In this document: positions 45,689-58,539 of the stretch, piece by piece
Layout: each line of letters opens with the position of its first letter
How positions within the stretch are numbered: position 1 is the stretch's first letter
From: Sphaerolaimus hirsutus
Lineage: Eukaryota > Nematoda > Chromadorea > Monhysterida > Sphaerolaimidae
Assembly: GCA_964036195.1 (NCBI GenBank)
Contig: OZ038458.1
Span: 19,481,832 to 19,545,831, forward strand
DNA length: 64,000 nt
Reading direction: 5' to 3'
Program-made: the position numbers and the translations under genes
The notes under the pieces: model-generated
Databases searched by the model: none
Told to the model about the DNA's origin: nothing
The model's input: only the letters and a program-made list of their open reading frames with translations

Positions 45689-46942
45689 CTGAGGTCCATA
45701 AATGTGTATCAAAAGTTTGATGTTATATGTATCTGGGTATTTGTTTTTGATTTCCTACAGTCTTCGCACACCCATTTTAATTTACTATACAATGAAACAG
45801 TCCAGGAAACCATGTGAAACATACTTTAGCGTTTAATGGATCTCAATAGATCGATCGACTGTGTTAAAAGTTAAAGTTCAATTTGTGTTTTCTGAGTTGT
45901 TATGTAATTTTTTTGACAGCTACCCTGCTGAGCATTATTCCGAAAGAGAAAAAAAACAAATAAAAATATGTGCTTAAATATTATACAATTTGATTTTGAA
46001 ACGTTTGGTTAAATTTACCCTGCAACAAGACGGAATTGAATTTGCTGCCTGCTGCATTATCGTACCTGCCTTTCGAGTAAAATATTAAAAATACCTGCTA
46101 TCATCATTGCGAATTTCAGGTTTCTCGTTTGCCAAATCCACCGCGTTTTACGCGCATAAATCAAAATTCACAAATAGAAAATTTCCATTTGTTGAATGGT
46201 TAAAATGAATTTTGTTGTGGCGCGCGTGTCGCCGCATAAATTCACTCTCATTTGCCAATTTGCTTGTCGTAAAGATTGGATGCAGTCATGAGAGTGAATT
46301 TTATTATGCGCATTATTTTAAAACGTTTGATTTTTATTTTCCAGCTGAAATTCGGTAGGCAATAATCGCGATCAATCTTGCATTTGAAAAATAGCACCCC
46401 AGATGTCATTTGCACTGGTTGGGCGCCATTTATCTTCTTGACACCCACATTTTGTGTTGTGCCATGTCCACTCTGAGGTAGACATAAATAAATACATTAT
46501 GTACCGGTTGGATGGAAATTTTCAAGACGGATGTGTCCATTGTGGGTGTTTGGAGGGGGGGGGGGGGTGGTTGACGCCTGAAAGCCTTTGCCTTGACAAG
46601 TGCTCTATTTGATTTTTGCTTTTGGTTAGGATAAAAGATAATGCTTTACTTTCTCTGCTAGTAGTTTATGTGCAACTTGAATATTTTGGTTATTACTTTT
46701 GCACTTTCTCAGTTCTAAAATTTCAAAATGTGCAACTTTTAAATACTCAATTGTTTCTTTTATGTTTCTCTGTGCACAACTTTTGTTTTCACTACCAGGT
46801 TTTTTGGAAATTGTAAACACAAATAAATGTCCATTCATCTTGAAATACCAAGCTATTTTGTATCTGAGTTTGATGTGTAATTTTGACTTGACACACACTT
46901 TCAGTTCAGTTGACAAATCTGTGCCAACTTCCTTGTCATGAT

Positions 46943-47494
46943 TAGGGTGTCAACTTTCCGTTTTCCGTTTTCCATTTCCGCTTTCCGCAGGCAAATTTTT
47001 TTCCGTTTCCGTTTCCGTTTTCCGGCTGCTAAAATTTTTTTCCGTTTCCGTTTCCGTTTTTCCGGCTCATTTTCCGTTTTCCAGCTAAAATTTCAGTTTT
47101 TCCGCCTTTGTTCCGTTTTCCGGCTCAATTGTCTGTTTTTCCAACTTTTTTCCATTTTCTGACTCAATTCTCTGTTTTCTGTTTCAGCCAAACTGCTAAA
47201 CATGCATGCAGGTTCTCAATTATGTGAATTGTTTCTATTTCTAGCAAGATTTATGCCATTTTTTTGATTTCTGGATAAATTTCTGCAATTTTTTTTCAGT
47301 TTCCGGCAAAATTTCAGCAATTTTTTTCCGTTTCCGGCATAATTTCAGCAACTTTTTCCGTTTCCGTTTCCGTTTTCCGGCCTTTCATTTTTCCGTCAGG
47401 TGCAAAATTTTTTCCGTTTCCGTTTCCGTTTTCCGGCAAGTGTAATTTTTTTTCCGTTTCCGTTTTCTGCCAAAAAGTTTTTGTTGACACCCTA
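46943..47494. mobile_element. hAT-like element built of TTTCCG arrays
   Basis: The ends are TAGGGTGTCAACTTTCCG and GTTGACACCCTA, with the perfect 8-bp duplication GTCATGAT (46935-46942 and 47495-47502). Same family as 34294-34909. The region 45700-46930 upstream shows no gene. Confidence 0.88.
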
Positions 47495-48010
47495 GTCATG
47501 ATGTGACCACATTTTTGTGTTGACATTTACTTTACAGCAAAAACATACCGCTAAAATATAGAATACCAAGTGTGCAAATGTGCATGTGATCTCAGTTGAC
47601 ATCACAGTTGACAAATTTTTTAATTAGGGCCATTGATGATTAGGCTATCAGAACAACTATTCTTGTTGCTTCTGATAAAAAAAAACTAATTTTGATTGCT
47701 TCAATGATCAATTTCCAGGTGCCGATTTTTAATTTTATTCATAACATCCAGCAGACACGTCTGTATCCTTTCCCCAGAAATTGAATGGCCGTTTTTGGCC
47801 GCCCAGCTGGCAGTGCGCTTGTGTATATATTTCTATTTATGTATGCATCCTCTTTGTTCGATCAACATTCAATAGATATTTGAAGAGGGCTGCCTTGCAC
47901 ATTTATGCCGCTGTGCTGGTGAAAACTTTACTGCGAGTGGAGAACTGCTTGTAACTGGGCTAGTGGTGGAAAGGTGCCAGAAATGTAAACTCATGTGCCC
48001 CATGAGAGTG

Positions 48011-48303
48011 ATAGTGATGGAAAAGCGCGATGGCGCTTTTGGCGCTTGGCGCTCTTTTGCTGTGGCGTCATTGGCGCTTATCGCCACACCCATAAAAAGC
48101 GCCATGGCGCTTTTGGCGCTTGGCGCCAGTTTTGCCTGGCGCCTGGAACAAAATGCCTGGCGCTGGTACGTGGCGCTAGCGCCAAAGAAAAAAGCGCCAT
48201 GGCGCTTCTGGCGCTTGGCGCCATTTTGCTTTGGCGCTTGGCGCAGGGTTCCAAAAAGCGCCATTGCGCTTAGCGCCGAAGTCCTGGCGCTTTTTCCATC
48301 ACT
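48011..48303. mobile_element. GGCGC-array element, best-preserved copy
   Basis: It runs TAGTGATGGAAAAGCGC...GGCGCTTTTTCCATCACTA. The interior alternates GCGCCATGGCGCTTTTGGCG and CTTGGCGCC units. The TAGTGATG tips suggest a hAT-type MITE, but I could not find a clean duplication. Confidence 0.75.
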
Positions 48304-48328
48304 ACCCCATGATTCTTTCTGTGATATT

Positions 48329-48572
48329 GTGCCTACACACACTAGTTTTCACCGTAACTTGTGTGAAAACTGAATTTTTTTCAAAATGCAAATGAATGAA
48401 CACGGTTGAATGATCTTATTTTACTTATATTTGAATTTAAATTAATGGAAGTTAAAATTTGAAAACTAAAACACATATAGATAGCATACAAAGAGCATAG
48501 GCTGGATGTCCCTATGTGGCCATTTCAGTTTTCACACCGGTCACGGTGAAAACTAGGTAGTGTGTGTAGGGC
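48329..48572. mobile_element. MITE with CACTAGTTTTCACCG ends
   Basis: The ends are GTGCCTACACACACTAGTTT and AACTAGGTAGTGTGTGTAGG then GCC. Same family as 23029-23248 and 50568-50785. Confidence 0.72.
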
Positions 48573-48893
48573 CAATCAGTCAGTTTTTATAGGCTTCAGA
48601 ACACCAAAAGCTTTCATTGTGAGGAGATCTGTAGCGTGGTGTTTAAATATATATTTTGCTGATAAGCTATCATCTCAGCAAAGTCCGTGTTCAGCAGCGA
48701 CTCCGAAAATTTCAACGTTTGTGATTATTTTTCCACGAGCGACCCCTATAAACATATTTCAATCCCTACAAAAAGCTGCACTAGCCCATCCCCACCCAAA
48801 CGGGGTGTATCCAACTACTAATCGAGCCATTAGGGCAATCCACTGAATCCCCAATCACAACACCCCACTAGCAACGTTCGTTGTCCTGTCCTG

Positions 48894-49056
48894 GGGGCAG
48901 TCCCGGACTCTGTGCAATGTCAAATGTCATGCAAAGTGTAAAAAGTCTAGGACAATTCACTGGAAAATGGCAAACGTTTGCCATTTTCCAGGTCATTTTA
49001 CATGACTTTTGACGCTTTGCACGACTATTGACGTTTTACAGGGTTCGAATTAGCAC
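48894..49056. mobile_element. Introner-like element (copy 13)
   Basis: It runs GGGGCAGTCCCGGACTCTG...TTTTACAGGGTTCGAATTAGCAC, with CTG before (48891-48893) and CCG after. Confidence 0.65.
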
Positions 49057-49110
49057 CCGTTCCCACCTTCGACCCACCCTCCCCTGTTCTCATTCCATTC
49101 GCGTCTGCGC

Positions 49111-49549
49111 CAGGGACGTATCCAGGATTTTTGAGCGGGGGGGGCTGCTTGTTTACGGCGGCCGGCGAGGGGGGGGGGGGCTCAGCCCCCCCCCCCTAAA
49201 ATTTTCGCTAAATAGTGGCGGAATGGCGCTATGGCGCTGGCGCCATTAGTAGGCGCCACGCCATGGCGCTATTGGCGTTGGCGTCAGCGCCATGGAACGC
49301 TGTATATGTATGTAAATATACATACAAAACAGCAAAAAGCACAACATTGAGTGTATTTACAACGATTTGCGGCCACATGGAGCAAATCAGATGATAATAC
49401 CTTTATGTATGGTGAAGAATGCGCGCTTGCGCGCAAAATTTTTTACGCTGACGTTGAAAAAGTCGCATTTTCCGGTCACTTTCTGGTCTCGCCCCGGGAG
49501 GGGGGGGGGCTGCAGCCCCCCCCGCCCCCCCCCCCTGGATACGGCCCTG
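49111..49549. mobile_element. hAT-like element with poly-G blocks
   Basis: The ends are CAGGGACGTATCCAGG and CTGGATACGGCCCTG, with the perfect 8-bp duplication GTCTGCGC (49103-49110 and 49550-49557). It is nearly identical to 5213-5627 in its core (ATACATACAAAACAGCAAAA). Confidence 0.88.
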
Positions 49550-49559
49550 GTCTGCGCAT

Positions 49560-50560
49560 TGTAACAAGATTCCAGCCCGCCGCCCTGCCTTACATGAAAT
49601 GAAATATAGCGCCGCGCCGGGCGCGCATTGTAAATCGGCGCTATTTATTATTCTCGCATAGAAAATCGTCGACGGCACCCTCAGTTTACACGGTTGAAAA
49701 GTATTTATTTAGCCCCCCCCCCCGATTCGCGTGCTCGTACACACGTTGGAACGTCGGTAAAATGTTGCTAAGCGGTGATGCGCGTTAAATGACAGGTGAA
49801 ACATGTCGCGCCGCACCTGTCGCTAAGAGTGCGACTGCAAGTTTTTGCGTCGCTCAGACGGCAGCTCGTGGCCGCCGCGTCGTTTTGGTTGCTTGGGTCC
49901 GCCACGGTGAGAATATTATCGCAAAATAGTCGATACTCGTTTGAGTTTGAAGACGTCACTTTTGGATGGGGGGTTGGGGGTTGCGTGACGCCTGGCTCTT
50001 GTTTTTGCGCTTGTAGTTGTTGGCATGATTTTGGGTATTATACTGGTTTCGGCGTGGTGTATGCCGGTGCTATGTCGACAATATTTTTTTCATTATAAAT
50101 ACTTAAATAACATTATAAATTAATGTTCTAGTCCCAGCAAACCGTCTAGTTGACGTCACATCTTCAACCATTTCGTTGGGGGGGGGGTAAAAATGTCTCC
50201 ACCCCCGGCTCCCACTTCCCACTTCCTCAAACCCCGGCCGCTACCCCAAACTACACGTGGGCTAGTGTTTTTTGGCCATGCCAACATTCTCAAGTGGGCG
50301 ATTTTGTCTGATCTGGCACGCGGCCGCGCTGAACGGTGTGTCCTTGATATTTACCTGCCGGTGATGCGATACTGCCGCGTATATATTCATCTCCGCGAGT
50401 GGAGATCGTTCCATGCGCACCGTGTTCCCTGTTCGATTTGCAGGGTGGTTCAGATTTGGGAACTTGTCGATTTTTGTGTGGATATTGTACCACTAGTACA
50501 CCCTGTCTGCATTATTTGACCTGATCACGAGTATCTACCACTTTTGGTCTTATAGATGGT
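49560..50560. other. Stretch with open frames but no assignable gene
   Basis: A plus-strand frame at 50193-50519 starts MSPPPAPTSHFLKPRPLP and contains LKWAILSDLARGRAERC; it has no recognised domain and no clear splice context. A possible exon at about 49796-49908 (SLRRQLVAAASFWLLGSATV, donor ACG|GTGAGA) is equally weak. Confidence 0.3.
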
Positions 50561-50567
50561 TGATAAT

Positions 50568-50785
50568 GTGCCTGCGCACTAGTTTTCACACGAAGTTTCG
50601 AAAACTCACAAATCAGCTTAGAATGTATTTGAGTTTTCTACAATGAGGTGGCCATGAACTACAGTTGATGGAGATAAAAAATCACTCATTGTGGAAAACT
50701 CAAACCCATTCAAAGCTCATTTATGAGTTTTCAAAATTTTGTGAAAAAAACTGTGAAAAGTGTGAAAACTAGTGTGCGCAGGGCC
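50568..50785. mobile_element. MITE with CACTAGTTTTCAC ends
   Basis: The ends are GTGCCTGCGCACTAGTTTTC and GAAAACTAGTGTGCGCAGGG then CC. The interior is an inverted repeat around GAAAACTCA. Confidence 0.75.
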
Positions 50786-50924
50786 ATTGCAGTTTTTTAT
50801 CAGTATCAACATGTATTGCATATCGACCACCTTTTTCAATATGGACAGCAAGTCTGAAAAAGAATGAAGGACAACATCAAACAGTCAGGTATATCTATTT
50901 AGACTGAACATTATCTCTAGTCCA

Positions 50925-51352
50925 GGGGTCCCCAGGACTTTTAATCCTTGTTGCTGTTCAATAGATAAAAAATCACTCCTGAGGTTTATCTGAGTTTTTT
51001 TTTTGGGGGGGTTCTCTGGGGTTCAATACATAAGCTTTTTGGACGTGTAGAAACTAGAAAAGCAATAAAATCCTGTACATCATGTAAGTACATCAATATC
51101 CAAAATAGTGAGTTTGGAGGTGAAAAATTGAAAAAAATTGAACAATTTTGAGTTCAAATTCAACCAATATTGCTCAAAATTTTCTGCCACAGATCACTGA
51201 GTTTTTTTGTGAGGGGGGTAGTGATTCAGGGGATAGTAGCCAAAAAATTAGATGGATATCTATCTAGATATATTTATTTGGTAGGCATAAATAGATCAGT
51301 GAACAGCCTAGAGATACATTTGTGGGTAACCCGTTGGAGACCCCTGCTCTAT
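50925..51352. repeat. AGGGGTCTCC-ended repeat
   Basis: CCAGGGGTCCCCAGG near 50932 and TTGGAGACCCCTGC near 51333 form imperfect inverted ends. The interior contains GATAGTAGCCAAAAAATTAG, shared with 31820. Downstream (51400-52500) I see hydrophobic open frames but no supported gene. Confidence 0.45.
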
Positions 51353-52559
51353 CTGTTAACAAGAAGAACTAATTATGCCAACATTTCAACAAATGGACTT
51401 CAAAGTACATTTTGAGTGTGCACACCAAATTTATTTCGCAACTGAATTTTGAATTTTAACGGAACACCCTGTACATTTTTATCGTGTCTCAGCCAGGGTG
51501 TTCCGCGTTGTGTGCGCTACACTGCTATTTTACTTGCACTCTGGTTTGTTTTTGATATCTTTCCCAGTTTCTCGATTAATTTTTGGTTCATTTTTGCACG
51601 TCCTCTGCTTTTGCTCGCATTACATTTTGCCTTCTTCACAAAAACAACTATTTTTAATACCTTTTTTGTGGGAAATTACCCGCGCAGGTTTACTCACGTA
51701 CATGCCTATGAAAAAGATTAATTTTGGAATTTTTTATCAATCTGTTCCGCTGACTATCATGTACTTCATTGTCAGTTGCCAAACCCAGGTTGAAACTCAA
51801 TTTTCCCGATTCGATTTTTCGGGCAGCCCGATAAAATATTCACTCATTTTGTAGCCGATTCGTGGTTCAAAAAAATTGCGATTGGCGTTCAAAAAATCGC
51901 GGAAGATTTATATATTTTTAAAAATAAGAAAATAAATAGGTAAAAATATATATTTATGTATATTTTTTCGTGTTTTTTTTCTCTCGGAAAGATGGTGAAA
52001 ATGCGACTTTTGGTACGACTTTTGAAGGTGTTATGAAAAAATTTTGCGCGCATTTCTAGATCACACAGCTTTATTATCAGAAAATGGGTCATCGTACTCT
52101 CAATTCACTATAAATTACACTAAGTGGCGTGTTCATCGCCCTATTTATATGTATGCTTACATAAAAATTAGCGATTTTTGGCGCCAGCGCCAACACGCCA
52201 ACAGCCATGGCGTGGCGCCTACGAATGGCGCCAGCGGCACGGGCGCACAGGGCAACTCCGCAACGGGCAACCACAGCTATTTTTGTACGTCTGGCATCTG
52301 TCACACTAAGATGAATATGTACAAAAAAATTTACGCAAAAGTTTGCTCAGATGCATTGGACCAAACTCACAATATCATAATGATTGCATGAGCACACCTG
52401 CCTTATCTGACATGATCCTATTTTATTCACATCAAATGTGTCGCACTCAATTCCTGCTCTTCGTGCATTCCATTGCATTAACTGCCTTATAACTTTGCCC
52501 TACTAACTACTCGGTTGCCCTATGCGGGGTTGCCCCACACCATGCAGCCGCGCCAGCGC

Positions 52560-52690
52560 CATGACGCTATTCCACCACCATGTAGGGAAAAATTTTTTTT
52601 TTTGGGGGGGGGCTGAGCCCCCCCCATTCGCGGGGGTCCGTAAACAAGCGGCCCCCTCCCCGCTCCAAAATCCTGGACACGTCCATGTAT
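52560..52690. mobile_element. Short G-block element of the GTATCC family (fragment)
   Basis: GGGGGGGGCTGAGCCCCCCC and CCAAAATCCTGGACACGTCC are recognisable from 49111-49549. This is a rearranged partial copy. Confidence 0.5.
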
Positions 52691-53084
52691 GTATATATGT
52701 ATGTATGTATAAATATATATTTCCGTAGATATATTTGATTATATTATCTGAAAAAATACCAATTTTATGAACGCTAATTGCGATGAATTGCATGCATTAT
52801 CAGCTAAATTAGAAACTGAAGGCATGAATGAATCCACGAGTATTTCGGTCGATTACAGCTTGAGAAAGTGCCCAATGGCGTTTCAGGTAGCATTTACTGC
52901 CTATTGACTGTTTCCACGATGGTCATTCAAAGACGCTCTCCCATCGGAAAAGCTTATTGAGCAGCGAGGAACGGTCCTTTTGAGACGGGATATTAAAAAA
53001 ATATGTTTCCGACCTCCATCAATAAATTGCGGGTGGGGGCTTCGCTGAGAGATGGAGGTTTTTCGCGGCGTAGTCGTTCAAACG

Positions 53085-53587
53085 TATTTACGTTGACTCG
53101 ATAAATACGTATACTCGCGTACTGCGTAAATACGTTAACGTTTCCTCCCGAAAAAATACCGGTTCACAAAACTCGCGTACTTTTTGAAAGTAAGCGAGTA
53201 TTAAAAAAACGTATTTTAAGGGGACAGAAAATGTCATTTTGGCAGACAGAAAGTGACAAACAGAACATTTTCCTAAGAAATACTTATCAGGAGAGGAAAA
53301 CACATCGTTGATGTATTTCAGAGTAAAAATTGAAAACACACACCAATTTTGCGTTATTTTTGTGAGAAAAATACTCACTTTCACGTTTTCTGTAAGCTAA
53401 AATACATTTTGACTTTTTCCATGGAAAAAATACTCATTTTTACGTTTTCTCCGGAAAAAAAGTTTTTCTCACCTTTTACGCGGTGTAAAAGTAGAAATAA
53501 AATACTTTACGTTTTCTGTACTCATGTGTGAGTAAAATAAAAATACTTTACGTACTTTAAAAAAAGTTCTGTACTTTTAACAACTCT
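53085..53587. mobile_element. ACTCGCGTACT/TACTTTTAACAACT repeat
   Basis: Many short degenerate units of AAATACTCACTTTCACGTTT and ACTTTACGTTTTCTG end with GTACTTTTAACAACTCTG. Related to 40270-41005 and 61595-61882. Its open frames are not coding. Confidence 0.55.
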
Positions 53588-54135
53588 GTTTCGCGGTTTA
53601 CAAAAAAAATCATTAAATATTTGCAACAGTGCCCTTATTCCCTTCTGCAACAATGCCCTTCCAGCTACCATAATCAACTTCGTTCTCGCTGCTAACATTC
53701 AGCAAACATTCAAAGATTGAATTGACAATTTATATTCCCATTGTGGCTAATTTTCTAAGTTGAGCTTAACATGAATAAAATACGTGGTTTTATCACGCAA
53801 TTAATTGGTTCCCGGTTGCGTCTGTTTGTGGGGAGTTGTAGCGATGGAAAAGCGCTGTTTTCAACGGTCTCACTTTTTAAATAAAAATGTTTTTCCGCTG
53901 TTTAAAAAAAGTCCACACATTTTTAAATTTGCCCATTTCACACTCAAAACTCTGCAGCATTGCAGCTAGGTGAACAAGCGACTTTTTAAAAAGCCGTTGA
54001 TCAACGCGCTGACCATCTCTATAAAGTGGATAACATATATCTAGATAGCTGAGCGGCCTCCGGGATAGATAGATAGCTGGGCGGTTTGGGGGGGGGGGTA
54101 ACCCCCCCCCAACCCCCCCTTTCCTACCCCTGAGT

Positions 54136-54278
54136 CAAGTGTCATGTCATGCAAGCTGTCATACAAATTTGCCAAATGTTAAAAGTTCAGCAATAAAGTC
54201 GTTACTTTTTTATTTTGATTAACACTTTGCATGACATTTAACCATTGACATGACACTGTACAGGGTGCGAGACTGCCA
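54136..54278. mobile_element. Introner-like element (copy 14), degenerate
   Basis: CAAGTGTCATGTCATGCAAG...ACTGTACAGGGTGCGAGACT then GCCAC. The left tip is eroded, so no TSD can be read. Confidence 0.5.
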
Positions 54279-54359
54279 CCGGGGGTTATTTTCCCCTGCT
54301 CACTCAAAACTTGCATATTTCCAGGGGTCAATTCGAGGGTATACGGTAGACAAGTGCGA

Positions 54360-55530
54360 TTCAATTTGCGTGTCCACGTCGAAACGTGCTTACATTATAC
54401 CTTAGCTCCATGCCTTCATTTGTATAATTCCCCCGCATGGCACCCGCGGCCGTTTCAGCTTTTTACGCTGATAGGGCAAGGCACAAATAAATGCGCGCGT
54501 GCCACCATAGGCCTGTTACCTATTTACCCATTTTATTTTGGCTCAAAGCTCACGCTTTAATGCTCGAATGTTTTCCCACTCGGCTTGTGAATATTTAGTT
54601 TTATATTTGGAATATTGCAGATGCAATATGCGTTGACGTTTTATTCAAATATTTCGATCGACCGGCGGCACATTTTCAATTTCAAGCGTGAAATTTTGAC
54701 TGTTATTTATATTCGATTAAACATGAGAACATTAATCATGTCGCCTCCTGGAGCTTGGTAGAGATGTTTGAACAGGTGTCTTTCATATTGGAATAAGTAA
54801 TTTTGTTTGAACTGAGCTCGCCTGAAATCCATCCACCGTTAAGTCTATATGTCCAAATGTGTATATGGAGTGGTAACAATTACAATTTGTGATGAATTTC
54901 CAATGTTTTTCGAGTTTGAAATTTTTAGCTGTGAGAGGAACTTTCCTCTATTCACTCATTTCTGACAAATTTCAGAAACTGGGTGAATGCTTCCCGCATT
55001 TTCTCGTTTTTTTTCAGGTATGGAAGTGTGAAATGTGTCATCGAAGTATTCAGATGTTTATCACTTCTGCAGGGGTCTCCATTGGGGTGGGTTTCATATC
55101 ATTTCACTATTTTCACCTCCAAAATCACTAGTTCTTGTTCCTATTTACCTATTTTCAGCTATTTTTAGTACTATGTTCTCTTGTATACCCGTTTTGAACT
55201 ATTTTACGCTTTTGAACTATCATCGATTAGCTATTTTTCACAACAACTTGTCAAAAAAATGAAATGTTTATTATAAAACTCCCTTTTAGAAAATGTCTAC
55301 AAATGCTCTTTTGAGCAATCTGAGGCTTGCATAAGTGCTCTTTATGCACATCTGCACTTTGTGGAACAATCTTAAGTAGGCAAAAAAGTTTATATGGTTG
55401 AAACTCCAGCTGTTTAGTTTGCACGGTGTTCTAAATAGTCTGGAATGCTTTGAACGCGAATCCTTATTGAATTTCCCCTGACTTTCTTATTGTATCTCTT
55501 ATTTCTTATTTTTTCCGTCATCTAAAGCGG
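54360..55530. other. Stretch without a recognisable gene
   Basis: AT-rich sequence with a TATTTTCAGCTATTTTTAG repeat unit near 55150. Short hydrophobic frames lack splice or family support. Confidence 0.4.
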
Positions 55531-55830
55531 CGTTCACACTGCGAGCTGTGCCGACAACTATTTTTCTGTCGGCAATGGACATTTTGTCACGACAACGCAC
55601 AAATTTTGCAGAAATTTTGCGTGTGCCGACAACAAAGCCTCGTTATAGGTGTTTGTCGGTTGGGTCTCGTTGAATGTTTTACTCCTGTCGTTTGTCGTCA
55701 CAGAACTACCGTTCACAGCTTGTGACGGCAACGTGACGACAAACAACCACACGATCGGCACAATATTCATCTTTTTTGCTTGATTTGTCAGTTTGGGTCT
55801 CGTTAACGAGACCCAAACCGACAAATACAA
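55530..55830. mobile_element. GCGGCGTTCACACTGC-ended element with central palindrome
   Basis: It starts GCGGCGTTCACACTGC and contains a perfect 28-bp palindrome around GGGTCTCGTTAACGAGACCC (centre near 55805). GTCGGCA and TGCCGAC units recur. It is related to 59390-59765, which ends GCAGTGTAAACGCTGC. Confidence 0.6.
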
Positions 55831-55849
55831 ACAATACAAAAAATTTCGT

Positions 55850-56085
55850 TGTACCTTGGCCGATTTTGATGCTGTTCAAGAATGTTGGGTTAGGGGTCGG
55901 CGCTGTGATGAAAAAGTTTTGTTTCCTCGACTAATCCCCGAGTCCCCCCAGTCCCGAGATAAGGTTTGTTGGTAAAAATGTGGTCATTTTGTATGGCCGA
56001 TCTGGATGATGACTTTGAAGCTTCATAGCTCGGCCATTTGTGGGCCGATTTGGATCGTTCCACACTTAGAATGATCGGGACAACC
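55850..56085. repeat. Partial copy of the 1.19-kb palindrome family
   Basis: Contains CTTGGCCGATTTTGATGC, GTCCCGAGATAAGG and TGTGGTCATTTTGTATGG, matching the left arm of 25682-26874. Confidence 0.65.
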
Positions 56086-56421
56086 CCGCCCCCCCCCTCG
56101 AAATACCCCCGCCCAAATTTAGTGTTTAGAGAATGTAAATGGTAGTAGGTGCGGTTTGTGATCCAGACAACGCAGAACAGACGTTAAAACAATGACTGTG
56201 TTATGTTAGAGCAGGGTTTATACTAAAAATGAAGGTTTTAAGGGGGGGGTTCATTAAATTGACAAATTTTTTAACCCCGAGTCCTGTCCCAAGCCCTGTC
56301 CTCACATAGTCATTGTTTTTGTTTTTGTTTCTGTCCCAAGCCCTGTCCCGAGTCATTGTTTTTAACGTGTGTTCTGCATTACACAGATCACAAACTGCAT
56401 TGTTTAGCAATTACAAATGTT

Positions 56422-57635
56422 GAAGGGTGTGCTTCCAAAAGTGCCGATCTACAATTTTGTCAAATTTGAGTTAGGACCATTTTTGGGGTCCCCATAAAAA
56501 AGCGCTTCAAAAAAATTATAAAAAGTTCAGGTTGTGAAGCTAAATTTAGAGATACAGTAGGTCAAAAACTGCAAAAAAAACAGCAAAATACAGTGACGGT
56601 AATTTTAAAAGTACCCATCTACAAGCTTTTTCACCTTTGAATCTTAAAAAGTGCTGATCTACACACTTTAAGAAATTGTTTTTTTGAAAGTGCCCATCTG
56701 CATATTATTTTTTGTTCTTCTGAAAGTACCGATGTCAGATCGCCACTTTTTAGAGCAAAATCTCATTTTGTGCTTTTTTCTATGGGTAAATGTACCCATC
56801 TACATCGAGTGAATTTGTTCTTCTGAAAGTACCTTTGTTAGATGAGTACTTTCAAATGCACTTTTTTTTTGTTCATTCTGAATGTACCCATCTGCGTGTA
56901 GATTGGCACTTTCATTCGAACAAATTTGAAAACGTTTTTTTTCAGCCCTATAGATTGGTACTTTCAAAAGCACACACTGGAAAAATGTGGTTAAAACTCG
57001 AAAATTAACACAAAATTGATAATTCTAGAAGTGCCCATCTGCATTTAGATTGGTACTTTCATTTGAACAACTTTGAAAACATTTCTGTAGATGGGTACTT
57101 ATTGAAGAACAACTTAAAGTTTTTCATGTAGATGGGTACTTATTGAATAACAACTTTTTTAAACACATTTTTATCACTGATTTCTGCTTTTTGGATGTAG
57201 ATTGGTACTTACCAAAGAACAACGTTTTGTTTTTCTGTAGATGGGTACTTATTGAAGAACAACCTTTTGTTTTTCATGTAGAAAGGTACTTTTAAAGGAA
57301 CATTTTGAAGAATAATTTTTTTTCATTTTGGAGTACAAAATGTAGATGGGCACTTCTTCAAAGAACAAATTTTTGTTCTTCATGTAGATAGGTCTTCATG
57401 AACGATCTTCATCTAAAGGAACATTTTGAAGAATGATTTTTTATTCCATTTTCTATTCGTTTTTTACTGCAGAATTTTAATTTTCATGAATATTTGATTT
57501 TGCGCATGCAAAATCGAAATATCCTTTTTGTTAAATATTTGATTTTGCACATGCAAAATTGAAATTTCATTCAAAATTGAAATTTTTCATTGAAACAAAA
57601 AGTTGTTCTTCAATAAGTACCCATCTACATGAAAA
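56422..57635. mobile_element. Long GTAGATGGGTACTT repeat element
   Basis: It starts GAAGGGTGTGCTTCCAAAAG, as an inverted counterpart of the right end of 10083-10765. It then runs for 1.2 kb as spaced copies of AAAGTACCGATCTAC / GTAGATGGGTACTTATTGAA. The other tip is not clear. Confidence 0.65.
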
Positions 57636-58539
57636 ACTGTCTATCTATCTATCTATCTGGAGTGATTTTCAAGAAAATTTACCCAAATATTTTTCAAATC
57701 AAATCACAATTTTTTTAACCTTTTTAAAGATTTCCATGTCCAAAATCACTAGTTCATGTTTCTTAATACCTATTTTCAGCTATTTTAGCTAAATACTACA
57801 TGTTCTTGTATACACATTTTAAGCTAATTTACACTTTTTTTTAAAAGAATTTGGCAATTTGTTTACCTTTGAACCCCCATAACTCCCTCCCCCCAAAAAA
57901 AATTCAGCCATCTATCCCTTCAGAGGAGTGATTTACTAAACCCTATGAGGGAAGTTTGTTTGCTACTACTTTTTGCATAATTTTAACTGCGCATAATGAT
58001 GACATTTAGTGAGGGGGGCTGATATAGGTATCAAAAGAAAGCCCATACATTTCTCATCAAACGTATGAATTTTCCAGACTTGTTAAAAGTACCAAACTTG
58101 TTTCAAAGTATATGTAAATGTAAAGTATTTATTTTTTACTCACCCCCTGAGTACAGAAAATGTTAAGTAATTTTGGTTACTTTTACTCATGAGTAAACAT
58201 GAGTAAAATACTTTTCCCTCCAGAAAATGTAATTTTGAGTATTTTTTGAAAATTTTGGCCTAATTTTCATACAACATCACTGATTTTCATACGTTTTTGA
58301 CCAATTTGACCATCATATTCACAAGTAAATGTGTGATGTGCCTATTTTTGCCTATTGTTAGCATTTTTTCCTATTTATCACCTTTTCTCCCCCTTTTTTC
58401 CCATCTATGCCTTGAAAAAGCCTATAAAAAGCCTACACCTATATGACATATATGAACCCCCGTGGGGGTCCAAGTCTACAAAACTCCTAATACATGGTGA
58501 TTAGAGTTCAAACAATATCACTTTTCAATATTTGATATT

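Noticed and set aside
50193-50519. 109-codon open frame MSPPPAPTSHF...
   Set aside because: No recognised domain, GC-rich by chance in part, and no consistent splice context.
52767-52907. 46-residue open frame MNANCDELHALSAKLETEG...
   Set aside because: No splice partner, family match or leader could be shown; a GTAGCA follows MAFQ, but it is a weak donor.
56422-57635. Regularly spaced short repeats that resemble a CRISPR array
   Set aside because: Unit length and spacing vary, spacers are not unique, and the same motif makes up a eukaryotic fold-back element at 10083-10765.
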